Of a DNA stretch of 9,995 nt, positions 1 to 6,966 are shown one piece after another. The stretch covers positions 1-9,995 of the forward strand of contig CATOLK010000034.1 of the NCBI GenBank assembly GCA_951801155.1, read 5' to 3'. A model generated the notes under the pieces. That model did not search any database. It saw nothing but the letters and a program-made list of their open reading frames with translations, and was not told where the DNA came from. Made by a program: the position numbers and the translations under genes. Each line of letters begins with the position of its first letter. The first letter of the stretch is position 1. Origin of the DNA: an uncultured Rickettsiales bacterium (GTDB lineage: Bacteria > Pseudomonadota > Alphaproteobacteria > Rickettsiales > UBA1997).

Positions 1-649
1 GGCTAAAAATGGTGATAAAATTATGATTACTCAAGCCAATATAATAAAAAAAGTTTTAGATGTGTTGAATAGGGGTGAAATGGCTATAAATGCTGAAATT
101 TCTAAAGATGAAGAAAAGGAATTTAAGATGTTACAATTATTGACTAGTAAAAAGCAGTTTTTTGTATGTAATGTTGCAGAAAATGATATAAATACAGGAA
201 ATGATTATACTAAAGCTGTAGAAGAATATTGTAAAAAAAATAATTATGTATATACAATTATTTCTGCAAAAATTGAGGCTGAAATTGCAAATTTGGAAAC
301 CGAAGAAGAAAAAGTTGAATTTTTAGAAACATTAGGATTAGAAGAAAAAGGACTTGATAAAATTATAAAAATTGCTTATCAATTACTTGATTTAATTAGT
401 TTTTTTACAGTAGGGCCTAAAGAAACTCACTCTTGGACTGTAAAAGTTGGTTCTGTTGCTCCACAAGCGGCAGGTGTAATACATACTGATTTTGAAAAAG
501 GATTTATAAAAGCAGAAACTATAAGTTATGAGGATTATATAAAATATAATGGAGAAGATGGCTGTAAAAATGCTGGACGATTAAGACTTGAGGGAAAGGA
601 TTATATAGTAAAAGATGGTGATATTTTCCATTTTAGATTTAATGTTTGA
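1..649 (+). CDS. ychF: Ribosome-binding ATPase YchF/OLA1, C-terminal part (5' truncated by window edge)
   Basis: This is the C-terminal 215 residues of YchF, an Obg-family P-loop protein that binds ribosomes and hydrolyses ATP rather than GTP. The reading frame is open from base 2, so the ATG at 23 is internal and not the start. About 150 N-terminal residues, including the P-loop, lie before the window. The NxxE motif that replaces the GTPase NKxD and gives ATP preference is seen as NVAE, with its Asn codon at 170. The helical insert follows, with the family-typical ELGLEE-like segment seen as TLGLEEKGL. A complete TGS domain ends the protein, including WTVKVGSVAPQAAGVIHTDF, then EGKDYIVKDGDI and a terminal FRFNV that closely match the E. 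coli protein. The stop is TGA. The next gene starts 30 bases downstream on the same strand, so co-transcription is likely. The family assignment is very secure; only the upstream boundary is unknown. Confidence 0.96.
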   Translation, partial: AKNGDKIMITQANIIKKVLDVLNRGEMAINAEISKDEEKEFKMLQLLTSKKQFFVCNVAENDINTGNDYTKAVEEYCKKNNYVYTIISAKIEAEIANLETEEEKVEFLETLGLEEKGLDKIIKIAYQLLDLISFFTVGPKETHSWTVKVGSVAPQAAGVIHTDFEKGFIKAETISYEDYIKYNGEDGCKNAGRLRLEGKDYIVKDGDIFHFRFNV

Positions 650-668
650 TTAATTTAAGATTTATTAT

Positions 669-673
669 AGGAG
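669..673 (+). promoter_or_regulatory. Shine-Dalgarno site AGGAG for the 680-1540 gene
   Basis: AGGAG lies 6 bases before the ATG at 680. It is one of only two clear ribosome binding sites in the window and supports that start codon and active translation of the downstream gene. Confidence 0.75.
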
Positions 674-679
674 AAAAAA

Positions 680-1540
680 ATGAAAAAAGAAATTAATAAT
701 TTTTTAAAAGGTAAAAAATTTAATTTTAATGAATTTTTAGGCAAAATTGATTATTTTATTGGAAATTTTTGGCCAGCTATAGTAGTTATTTTATTAATTA
801 TAATTTTAATTAGTATAAAATTAAATTTTAATAAGAATTTCAATACTGATAAAATAACAAATGTAATTAAAAATTCTAAATATGGAGGTAACGCTGTAAT
901 AGTTAATAAAAATTATTTTTTGACAACCTATGATACAATTAATGATTTTTGTAAATCTGAACGTGTAGATCAGAAAATAAATTTTTATTTAGTTACTAAC
1001 GATGGTAGTTACTATAGTGCAAAAGTATATGCTAAAGATAATACTAATAATTTAGCTATTTTAAAAGTGGAAGCAAATATTATGAATAAAGGTCTTGCAA
1101 ATAATTATATAGTTTTTCCTGCTAAATATGATACTTTACTTAATTCTAATGTGTTTATATCAAAAACTAAAAATACGGAACAATCTTATTTTTATGAAAA
1201 AAATAAAATTGCAGGATTATCAGATGTTGGCTTTTATATAAAAAGAAATAATTTTAGAAATAATATTGGAGAGAGTGTTTTAAATGATAGACTTGAATTT
1301 GTAGGACTTACAACAGGAAATTCTAAATTAAGTAAATATAAATTTTTTTTGAATGAAGTTGATATTGTAAATCAAAATAAAATTGAAAGTTTTTTAAAAC
1401 AAAATAGAATTTTTTATTATAAAAACATGAATAATCTTGATTTAATAAAATATTCTAATTATATAAAAAATATGAATGTTAAAGTTGTTTGTACAGTTAA
1501 AAATGTTAGAGTACCGTTAATATTAAAAACCAAAAAATAA
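680..1540 (+). CDS. Membrane-anchored protein with degenerate trypsin/HtrA-like domain, probable pseudoprotease
   Basis: The protein has 286 residues. A short basic cytoplasmic N-terminus (1-30) is followed by one strongly hydrophobic segment (about 32-48, WPAIVVILLIIILISIKL), then a soluble region. Residues 68-210 follow the order of a trypsin-like (peptidase S1C/HtrA) core. YGGNAVIVNKNYFLTTYDTI (68-87) resembles the strand around the catalytic His, but Asp85 sits where His is expected. NDGSYYSAKVYAKDNTNNLAILKV (split here at about 107-130) resembles the 'DG...A.V...D...DLA.LK' segment, with Asn124 in place of the catalytic Asp. NIGESVLN (195-202) resembles NPGNSGGPLLN with the GGP oxyanion-loop residues missing; Ser199 may be the old nucleophile. 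No PDZ domain is visible. The C-terminal 75 residues are Lys/Asn-rich and unrecognised. The gene sits between ychF and alaS, 27 bases before alaS, probably in one transcript. The fold call rests on eye alignment and is moderate; an inactive, scaffold-like role is inference. Confidence 0.55.
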   Translation: MKKEINNFLKGKKFNFNEFLGKIDYFIGNFWPAIVVILLIIILISIKLNFNKNFNTDKITNVIKNSKYGGNAVIVNKNYFLTTYDTINDFCKSERVDQKINFYLVTNDGSYYSAKVYAKDNTNNLAILKVEANIMNKGLANNYIVFPAKYDTLLNSNVFISKTKNTEQSYFYEKNKIAGLSDVGFYIKRNNFRNNIGESVLNDRLEFVGLTTGNSKLSKYKFFLNEVDIVNQNKIESFLKQNRIFYYKNMNNLDLIKYSNYIKNMNVKVVCTVKNVRVPLILKTKK

Positions 1541-1567
1541 TATTATTATTAATTAAAATTTAAAAAA

Positions 1568-4162
1568 ATGTTTACAGTAAGTGAAATAAGAGAAAAATAT
1601 TTAAAGTTTTTTGAAAAAAAAGGATGTAAAATTATAAAATCATCTAGTTTAGTACCTGATGATCCTACGTTACTTTTTACAAATGCAGGTATGGTACAAT
1701 TTAAGAATTATTATAAAGGAATTGAAATTCCTAAATTTACAAAAGCTACTACAGTTCAAAAATGTGTTAGGGCAGGGGGGAAGCATAATGATTTAGATAA
1801 TGTTGGTTATACTGCTAGACATCATACTTTTTTTGAAATGTTGGGAAACTTTTCTTTTGGAAATTATTTTAAAAAAGAAGCCATAAGTTGGGCTTGGGAA
1901 TTTTTGACTAAAGTATTGGAATTACCAGAAGAAAAACTTTGTGCTACTATTTATTATGAGGATGAAGAGGCTTTTGAAATTTGGCATAAAGTTATTGGAT
2001 TGCCAGAGGAAAAAATAGTAAGATTAAAAGAAAATTTTTGGGAAATGGGAAATACTGGCCCTTGTGGTCCGTGTAGTGAAATATTTTATGATCATGGTCC
2101 GGAAGTGGAGGGTGGAATGCCTGGAACTCCAGAAGAAGACGGTGATAGATATATTGAAATTTGGAATTTAGTATTTACACAATTTAATAGAAATGAAAAA
2201 GGTGATTTAGAAGAGTTACCAAAGAAAAATATTGATACAGGTATGGGGCTCGAAAGAATTGCTGCTGTATTGCAGGGAGTTCATAATAATTTTGAAATAG
2301 ATTTATTTAAAAAATTAATTGATAATTCAAAAAATATAATAGGTGATGGAGATATTTTTGCGCATAGAATTATTGCTGATCATTTAAGAAGTTCTAGTTT
2401 TTTAATTGCCGATGGAGTTTTACCATCAAATGAGGGTAGGGGGTATGTTTTAAGAAGAATTATGAGAAGAGCAATGTTGCAAGTACATAAACTTGGTTGT
2501 AAAAATGTTGCTATGTATAAATTAATTCCTTGTTTAGTTGATTTAATGGGAGATGCTTATCCTGAATTAAAAGAAAAAGAAGAATTTATTATGGAAAATA
2601 TGAGGGTTGAAGAAGAAAGATTTAGAGCAACTCTTGATAAAGGATTAAAAAGATTAGAAGATAAGATTCAAAATGTAGAAAATAATATTTTTGATGGAAA
2701 AGATGCTTTTGAATTGTATGATACTTATGGTTTTCCATTGGATTTAACGGAAATTTTATTGAAAGATAAAAATATTACTGTTGATATTGAAGGCTTTGAC
2801 GAAGAAATGAAAAAACAGAAGGAGAGGGCAAAGGCAAACTGGGTTGGTTCTGGAGATAAAGCTATTAAAGAAATATATTTAAAAATAAATGAAAATACAA
2901 ATTTTGAAGGTTATGGTAAACTAATATGTAATGGAAAAATTATTAAAATAATTAAAGATAATAATTTTGTAGATGAAGTAAAAGAGGGCGATACAATTGA
3001 AGTTGTAACAGATAATACATGTTTTTATGGCGAGATGGGTGGACAAGTGGGAGATACCGGTATAATAATGTTAACTAAACAAAATGCTCCTGTTGTGCCA
3101 TTTTGTGCTATTCAGGTTAAAAATACAATAAAAGTAAATGGATGTACCATACATCAAGGAATTGTAGAAATAGGAAGTTTTAAAATTGGTGATGAAGTAA
3201 ATTTAGGTGTAAATAAAAATAGAAGAGCTCAAATTTCTGCAAATCATTCTGCTACACATTTGATGCATTATGCTTTAAGAAAATTTTTAGGAAATACATT
3301 AACTCAAAAGGGTTCTATGGTTGATGAAAAAAGATTACGATTTGATGTATCCTATAATGGTGTTATTGAACCAGAAATTTTGAAAAATGTTGAACAATTG
3401 GTAAATAATTTGATTATTGAAAATACAGAAGTAAAAACAGAAATTATGAGTATAGATGAAGCAAAAAAAACTGGTGCTATGGCTTTATTTAATGAAAAGT
3501 ATGGAGATAAAGTTAGAGTTGTGGAAATGGGTTTGGATAAAAATGATGAAGAAAAAAAATATTGTTCTATGGAATTGTGTGGCGGAACACATGTAAAAAG
3601 AACTGGTGATATTGGATTTTTTAAAATAGTAAAAGAAGAATCAATAGCATCTGGTATTAGAAGAATAGAAGCTATAACTGGTATTGAAGCTTTAAAATTT
3701 GTAAATGAAAAAATTTCTGTTGTAAACATTTTAAGTGAAAATTTAAAAGTTGTTGGCGATGCTATAATTGAAAAAATAATTGCTTTGCAAAAAGAAAATA
3801 AGGATTTAAAAAAACAGTTAAATGACTTTGAGAAATCTAAACTTAATAATCTTAAATTTGAAGAAGAAAATATAAAAGGTTTTAGATTAGCTTATAAAAT
3901 CCTTGAAAATGTTAATTCTCAAGACTTGAAGCAGGTAATAGTTACTTGGCAAAATACAAAATATAAAGAAAATACTATTGTAGTAGCTATTATTAAAAAT
4001 GGTGAAAAAAATACTATTATAGTTGCTGTTTCTAAAGATTTAATTGAAAAATATAATGCTGTTGAATTGCTTAAAAAATTTGGTGGTAAAGGTGGTGGTG
4101 TGGCTACTTTTGCTATGGGAAGTATTAGTGGTATAATTGATGATTTTAGAAAAGTTTTTTAA
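1568..4162 (+). CDS. alaS: Alanine--tRNA ligase (AlaRS)
   Basis: This is a complete cytoplasmic class II synthetase of 864 residues, the usual bacterial length, which charges tRNA-Ala and edits Ser/Gly mischarged tRNA. The catalytic domain covers about 1-240: FTNAGMVQFK, then GYTARHHTFFEMLGNFSFG (79-97), the TGPCGPCSEIFYD loop (163-175) and motif 3 DTGMGLERIA (223-232). A tRNA-recognition helical domain follows (to about 450). The editing domain (about 550-700) has the zinc-binding set HSATH (His560, His564) and CGGTH (Cys671, His675). A coiled segment at 735-760 leads to the C-Ala/DHHA1 domain, ending in the glycine-rich FGGKGGGVATFAMGS (838-852). All key motifs are intact. The ATG at 1568 gives the family N-terminus; no Shine-Dalgarno is visible upstream, and an in-frame TAA at 1550 excludes a longer start. 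It is probably read from the ychF transcript. Confidence 0.99.
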   Translation: MFTVSEIREKYLKFFEKKGCKIIKSSSLVPDDPTLLFTNAGMVQFKNYYKGIEIPKFTKATTVQKCVRAGGKHNDLDNVGYTARHHTFFEMLGNFSFGNYFKKEAISWAWEFLTKVLELPEEKLCATIYYEDEEAFEIWHKVIGLPEEKIVRLKENFWEMGNTGPCGPCSEIFYDHGPEVEGGMPGTPEEDGDRYIEIWNLVFTQFNRNEKGDLEELPKKNIDTGMGLERIAAVLQGVHNNFEIDLFKKLIDNSKNIIGDGDIFAHRIIADHLRSSSFLIADGVLPSNEGRGYVLRRIMRRAMLQVHKLGCKNVAMYKLIPCLVDLMGDAYPELKEKEEFIMENMRVEEERFRATLDKGLKRLEDKIQNVENNIFDGKDAFELYDTYGFPLDLTEILLKDKNITVDIEGFDEEMKKQKERAKANWVGSGDKAIKEIYLKINENTNFEGYGKLICNGKIIKIIKDNNFVDEVKEGDTIEVVTDNTCFYGEMGGQVGDTGIIMLTKQNAPVVPFCAIQVKNTIKVNGCTIHQGIVEIGSFKIGDEVNLGVNKNRRAQISANHSATHLMHYALRKFLGNTLTQKGSMVDEKRLRFDVSYNGVIEPEILKNVEQLVNNLIIENTEVKTEIMSIDEAKKTGAMALFNEKYGDKVRVVEMGLDKNDEEKKYCSMELCGGTHVKRTGDIGFFKIVKEESIASGIRRIEAITGIEALKFVNEKISVVNILSENLKVVGDAIIEKIIALQKENKDLKKQLNDFEKSKLNNLKFEEENIKGFRLAYKILENVNSQDLKQVIVTWQNTKYKENTIVVAIIKNGEKNTIIVAVSKDLIEKYNAVELLKKFGGKGGGVATFAMGSISGIIDDFRKVF

Positions 4163-4542
4163 TTTTTGATTTTTTGTTTATACTGATACTTATATTTAAA
4201 TGATTGTTTTATGTTACTTTAAATCAAGATTTTATAATAGACCCTTTCCTGCATAAAAATTTTCCATAAAATTAAAAATACTTCAAGTTTTTTACATTTT
4301 TAATAGTAGAAACATATCTCGATAATGCTTCTAATTAAAAATATTGAAAATTCTTGTTTTTTTTTAATATTTATTTTTTATAGAAAATTTTTTTACGTAG
4401 GAGATCTAATAAACAAGTATTTTACAAAGAAATCTAATCTAAAATGACATAAATAAAAATAAAATAATTAAAGTATAGATAAATAATAAGAATAAAAATA
4501 ATTCTCAAAAAAGTTAAGATTTATTATATGTATTTATTAAAA
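4163..4542. other. 380-base non-coding gap between convergent alaS and mnhG
   Basis: No open frame of meaningful length is present on either strand. The stretch is extremely A/T-rich, with a low-complexity A/T run at about 4446-4503. One less AT-rich island, GACCCTTTCCTGC at 4240-4252, stands out. A loose inverted repeat links about 4168-4186 with about 4414-4434, and an A/T-only stem (AAATATT 4339-4345 with AATATTT 4366-4372, followed by T-rich sequence) could contribute to termination. Both flanking genes end here, so transcription termination in both directions is expected, but no classical GC-stem terminator is visible. Confidence 0.6.
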
Positions 4543-5466
4543 TTAATCTTCATCTTCATCTTTTAACATATCTTCTGTTAAATTATATTTATTTAATATA
4601 TCCTGTATCATTTTTTCAGTTTTTTCAATTTCTTCTGGTTTTCTAGTTATAAATGCTTTCTTTCTAGCGGTTTCTATTTTCTTTCTTAATATTTTCTTTT
4701 GTTCTTTTATTTTATTCTTCAAATCGTCATTTTCCTCTTTAATCCTTCTCTCTTCTTCTGACATATCATTATCTATAACATTATTATTTGTAGTCGGAGT
4801 TGATTGTGTTGGTTTTGTTGGAGGAACAGCTTTTTGAGTTTGTACTTTTGGTGTTTCAGTTTTTTGAGCTGATTTGGTTTCAATTTTTTTACTAACTTCT
4901 TTTTTGTTTAATTGTGGTGTCTCTTTTTTATCTTTTTGTTTTTTTTCTTCTTCCTTTTTAATTTTTTCTAATTTTTTAGCTTCCTTTCTCTTCTGTTTTT
5001 CAATTCTTTTTTCTTCTTCTTTTTTCTCTCTTTCAATTCTTCTTTCTTCAATTCTTCTTTCTCTTTCTTTTGCTTTTTCTTTTTGTTGTGTATTTGATAT
5101 TTGTTCTTTTAAAACTTGTTGTTTTAATCTGTTAGTTTTTTCTCTAATTACATCGTCTCTTGTTTTTGCAACGTACTCTACACCGTTTAATATTGCATTT
5201 CTTATAAAACAATGTATTACGCATAAAGTACAGAGTGTATTTACAACTATTAAAATTAACATTTCAAAAAATATAATCGGATCATAACTGCTTGATGCTA
5301 TAGCGAAAAGAATAAAATTTATTCCATATATATTAAACATAGAAGCCGCATGAAGTTTAATATAAAAATCTTTATATCTAATAAAACCTATTATACTGGA
5401 AAGTAAGAAGAAATTTCCAATTAAAGTACTAATAAAACTAATATTTTGCAGTATATTTTGTAACAT
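4543..5466 (-). CDS. mnhG: Na+/H+ antiporter subunit G (MnhG/MrpG/PhaG family) with long charged C-terminal extension
   Basis: Residues 1-95 match subunit G of the Mrp/Mnh multisubunit cation/proton antiporter, an inner-membrane complex that expels Na+ in exchange for protons. Three hydrophobic segments are seen (about 9-29, 46-58, 64-88). The family signature between the first two is clear: IGFIRYKDFYIKLHAASMFN (26-45) matches the typical 'G..R..DFY.RLHA' stretch. Family members are usually about 100-130 residues, whereas this protein has 307. Residues 105-190 are almost all Lys/Glu/Arg/Gln in a pattern expected for a long coiled coil. A Pro/Thr linker follows (about 203-225), then a second charged helical stretch (235-270) and an acidic end (EDED). 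The extension would lie on one side of the membrane next to the complex. The ATG is preceded by an in-frame TAG, so the start is fixed; no Shine-Dalgarno is visible. It is last in the mnhE-F-G cluster, 35 bases after mnhF. Confidence 0.85.
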   Translation of the reverse strand: MLQNILQNISFISTLIGNFFLLSSIIGFIRYKDFYIKLHAASMFNIYGINFILFAIASSSYDPIIFFEMLILIVVNTLCTLCVIHCFIRNAILNGVEYVAKTRDDVIREKTNRLKQQVLKEQISNTQQKEKAKERERRIEERRIEREKKEEEKRIEKQKRKEAKKLEKIKKEEEKKQKDKKETPQLNKKEVSKKIETKSAQKTETPKVQTQKAVPPTKPTQSTPTTNNNVIDNDMSEEERRIKEENDDLKNKIKEQKKILRKKIETARKKAFITRKPEEIEKTEKMIQDILNKYNLTEDMLKDEDED

Positions 5467-5501
5467 TTTAAAAAACTATACATTAATAATAATCATAAAC
5501 T

Positions 5502-5750
5502 TTAATCCAATTTTATTTTTCTATAGAAAAACATTAAAATTAATATTAAGTTAACCAAAAACATAATAATTATCACATTTAATATTTTATAAAAATTTAA
5601 AAAATCTATAAAGTATATACATGTAACTGTAATTATTGTATTTAGCAACATATAAAAATGCAATAGCAATTGAAAAAAATCTTTATGAAAAAACATTGCT
5701 AAAAATAAATAAGTAATACATAAAAATAAAAGAAATAAACAAACGATCAT
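5502..5750 (-). CDS. mnhF: Probable Na+/H+ antiporter subunit F (MnhF/MrpF-like)
   Basis: This is an 82-residue, very hydrophobic protein with three predicted membrane segments (about 1-20, 29-47, 56-76) and a basic cytoplasmic tail (YRKIK). Size, three-helix topology and position between subunits E and G are those of MrpF/MnhF. The sequence itself is too diverged and too rich in Phe/Leu/Ile for a confident match by eye, so the call leans on gene order. It starts 12 bases after the stop of mnhE and has a strong Shine-Dalgarno abutting that stop codon, which points to translational coupling. If it is not subunit F, it remains a small integral membrane protein of the same operon. Confidence 0.65.
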   Translation of the reverse strand: MIVCLFLLFLCITYLFLAMFFHKDFFQLLLHFYMLLNTIITVTCIYFIDFLNFYKILNVIIIMFLVNLILILMFFYRKIKLD

Positions 5751-5756
5751 AATATT

Positions 5757-5762
5757 CTCCTT
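5757..5762 (-). promoter_or_regulatory. Shine-Dalgarno AAGGAG for mnhF, abutting the mnhE stop
   Basis: Read on the minus strand, AAGGAG lies 6 bases before the mnhF ATG and directly follows the TAA of mnhE. It fixes the mnhF start and suggests that ribosomes finishing mnhE reinitiate on mnhF. Confidence 0.75.
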
Positions 5763-6254
5763 TTATACTAAACTATCATCATTAATTTTTTGAGTTTCAA
5801 TATTTAAAAAATACAATTGATTTGGTGAAAAAAATATGCTACTCATGGAATGTACAAAAAAACACTGATTTTTTATTAAACAACTAATTACGCCAAAACT
5901 CAAATTAAATATATTGCATGTTAAATTATTTTCATAAATATTATCATTTTCGTTAAATAAAAAATCAACTACTGGATCTATATTATTAACTGGTAGCAAA
6001 AATTGAAAAGCTAAATATAAATTTTCTCCAAAAGAAACAACCAATTTTTCCATTAACATTTTGTAAAAACCAAATTGTAAAAATATAAATTCGTTTCTAA
6101 AATTGAATAATTTTAATTTTAATACTAATACGGCTATCAGAATAGTTATTATAAAACCAAAAATTACTATCCATAAAGTAAACATACTATTGAATAAGAA
6201 TAGCACAAGCCAAAGTGAAAATAAAATGAAAAATAGTGTAAAAAATGTTAACAT
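5763..6254 (-). CDS. mnhE: Na+/H+ antiporter subunit E (MnhE/MrpE family)
   Basis: The protein has 163 residues, the normal length for subunit E of the Mrp/Mnh antiporter. The N-terminal half is hydrophobic, with a pair of close membrane segments (about 3-22 and 25-45). A more amphipathic stretch (about 56-88) follows, then the soluble C-terminal domain. In that domain, LTCNIFNLSFGVISCLIKNQ (111-130) followed by CFFVHSM (131-137) matches the family pattern 'N.I.L.PGT.....D...VH', although Pro of PGT is replaced by Ser. The subunit is thought to help assemble and stabilise the complex in the inner membrane. It is first in the minus-strand cluster, followed by F and G in the canonical E-F-G order. 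Large subunits A-D are not in the window. No Shine-Dalgarno is visible before the ATG. Confidence 0.8.
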   Translation of the reverse strand: MLTFFTLFFILFSLWLVLFLFNSMFTLWIVIFGFIITILIAVLVLKLKLFNFRNEFIFLQFGFYKMLMEKLVVSFGENLYLAFQFLLPVNNIDPVVDFLFNENDNIYENNLTCNIFNLSFGVISCLIKNQCFFVHSMSSIFFSPNQLYFLNIETQKINDDSLV

Positions 6255-6330
6255 TTTTATTTAATTTTAAAATTTAATAATTAATATATAACATAATTTT
6301 AATATTAAAATAATTTATTACAATAAAAAA
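6255..6330. promoter_or_regulatory. Divergent promoter region of mnhE and nusB
   Basis: This 76-base gap separates the divergent starts of mnhE (-) and nusB (+), so promoters for both should be here unless the genes are leaderless from within. It is nearly all A/T. Several TATAAT-like hexamers occur (for example TATAAC near 6286-6292 and CATAAT near 6292-6297 on the plus strand), but no convincing -35 box can be chosen, so only the region is called. Confidence 0.4.
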
Positions 6331-6912
6331 ATGACAGAAGATATAAAAAATAATTTATCCAAAAAAAGTTTAGCTAGATTTATAGCTTGCCAAGCAATTT
6401 GTATATATTATGATACAAATAATTCTGATAAGAATTTAAATGATATTCTAGAAAATATAAATGAATATTTTGTAAAAATTGATTTTGATAATACAAAATA
6501 TTGCAATATTTATAAAAGCAAATTTGTTCATGATTTAGTTAATGGTGTTATAAAAAATCAAGAAGAATATGATATTTTAATTAATAAACTTCTAAATAAA
6601 CAGGATACAACCGAAACTATAGATGAAATAATTCTCGCTACTTTTAGGGCTGCTATATATGAATTTGAAAATTCTACGCTCGATAAAAATATTATAATAA
6701 ATGAGTATGTTGATATTGTAGGTGAATTTTATAATAATGTATATACTGGTTTTGCAAATGGTATTCTGGAAAATTTAGCTGTAGAAATTAGAGAAAAAAA
6801 AACAAAAGAAATAAAAAAAGAAGAACCTAAAATGGAAGTAAAAAAAGAAAATAACGATAAAATTATTATAAAAACTAAAAAGAAGAGAAAGGTTATTTCT
6901 TTAAAAAAATAA
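6331..6912 (+). CDS. nusB: Transcription antitermination factor NusB with Lys-rich C-terminal tail
   Basis: NusB pairs with NusE (ribosomal protein S10) on boxA RNA and supports antitermination of rRNA operons. The all-helical NusB core spans about 11-152: KKSLARFIACQAICIYY (11-27) matches the N-terminal arginine-rich RNA-binding helix, FVHDLVNGVIKN (65-76) the central helix, IDEIILATFRAAIYEFE (97-113) the ID.ILR.A.YEL motif, INEYVDIVGEF (123-133) the INE.V.LA..F motif, and TGFANGILENL (139-149) the FVNGVLD signature. The acidic insert between the first two helices is somewhat long. The protein is 193 residues against the usual 140-160, because of a Lys/Glu-rich tail from about 154 ending in a KTKKKRK cluster. 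It starts without a visible Shine-Dalgarno and stands alone, flanked by the divergent mnh cluster and a probable terminator. Confidence 0.93.
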   Translation: MTEDIKNNLSKKSLARFIACQAICIYYDTNNSDKNLNDILENINEYFVKIDFDNTKYCNIYKSKFVHDLVNGVIKNQEEYDILINKLLNKQDTTETIDEIILATFRAAIYEFENSTLDKNIIINEYVDIVGEFYNNVYTGFANGILENLAVEIREKKTKEIKKEEPKMEVKKENNDKIIIKTKKKRKVISLKK

Positions 6913-6939
6913 AGTATATATTTAATTAACTTTATTTTT
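6905..6939 (+). terminator. Probable intrinsic terminator of nusB
   Basis: A perfect 11-base inverted repeat, AAAAATAAAGT (6905-6915) and ACTTTATTTTT (6929-6939), encloses a 13-base loop. The 3' arm ends in a T-run. The nusB stop codon lies inside the 5' arm. The stem has one G-C pair only, so it would be weak; this is typical of what very AT-rich genomes offer. The symmetry is seen directly, the function is inferred. Confidence 0.45.
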
Positions 6940-6966
6940 ATAGAATTTTAATAGTAATTTAAAAAG

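Noticed and set aside
23..649. ATG at position 23 as the start of a short YchF
   Set aside because: The frame is open through the window edge and residues before it (AKNGDKI) continue the family's helical insert, so the gene is cut by the window rather than truncated.
1541..1567. Translational fusion or read-through between the protease-like gene and alaS, which share a frame
   Set aside because: Two in-frame TAA codons (1538 and 1550) separate them and alaS begins with its family-typical N-terminus.
3352..3729. Open frame of 125 codons on the minus strand inside alaS
   Set aside because: It lies wholly antisense to the conserved editing domain of AlaRS, and its Ser/Phe/Ile-rich translation is what reversed A-rich codons give; no family resemblance or start signal.
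4233..4268. Eleven-codon minus-strand frame MENFYAGKGLL across the G/C-enriched run
   Set aside because: Too short, with no ribosome binding site or recognised family; kept only as part of the possible decayed element.
4339..4372. AAATATT/AATATTT stem with a T-rich loop as an alaS terminator
   Set aside because: Seven A/T-only pairs are expected by chance at this base composition, and the site is about 180 bases after the alaS stop.
4874..5287. Open frame of 137 codons on the plus strand opposite mnhG
   Set aside because: It is antisense to the Lys/Glu-rich coiled-coil region, so its Ser/Phe/Leu runs are a mirror of AAA/GAA codons; not a membrane protein gene.
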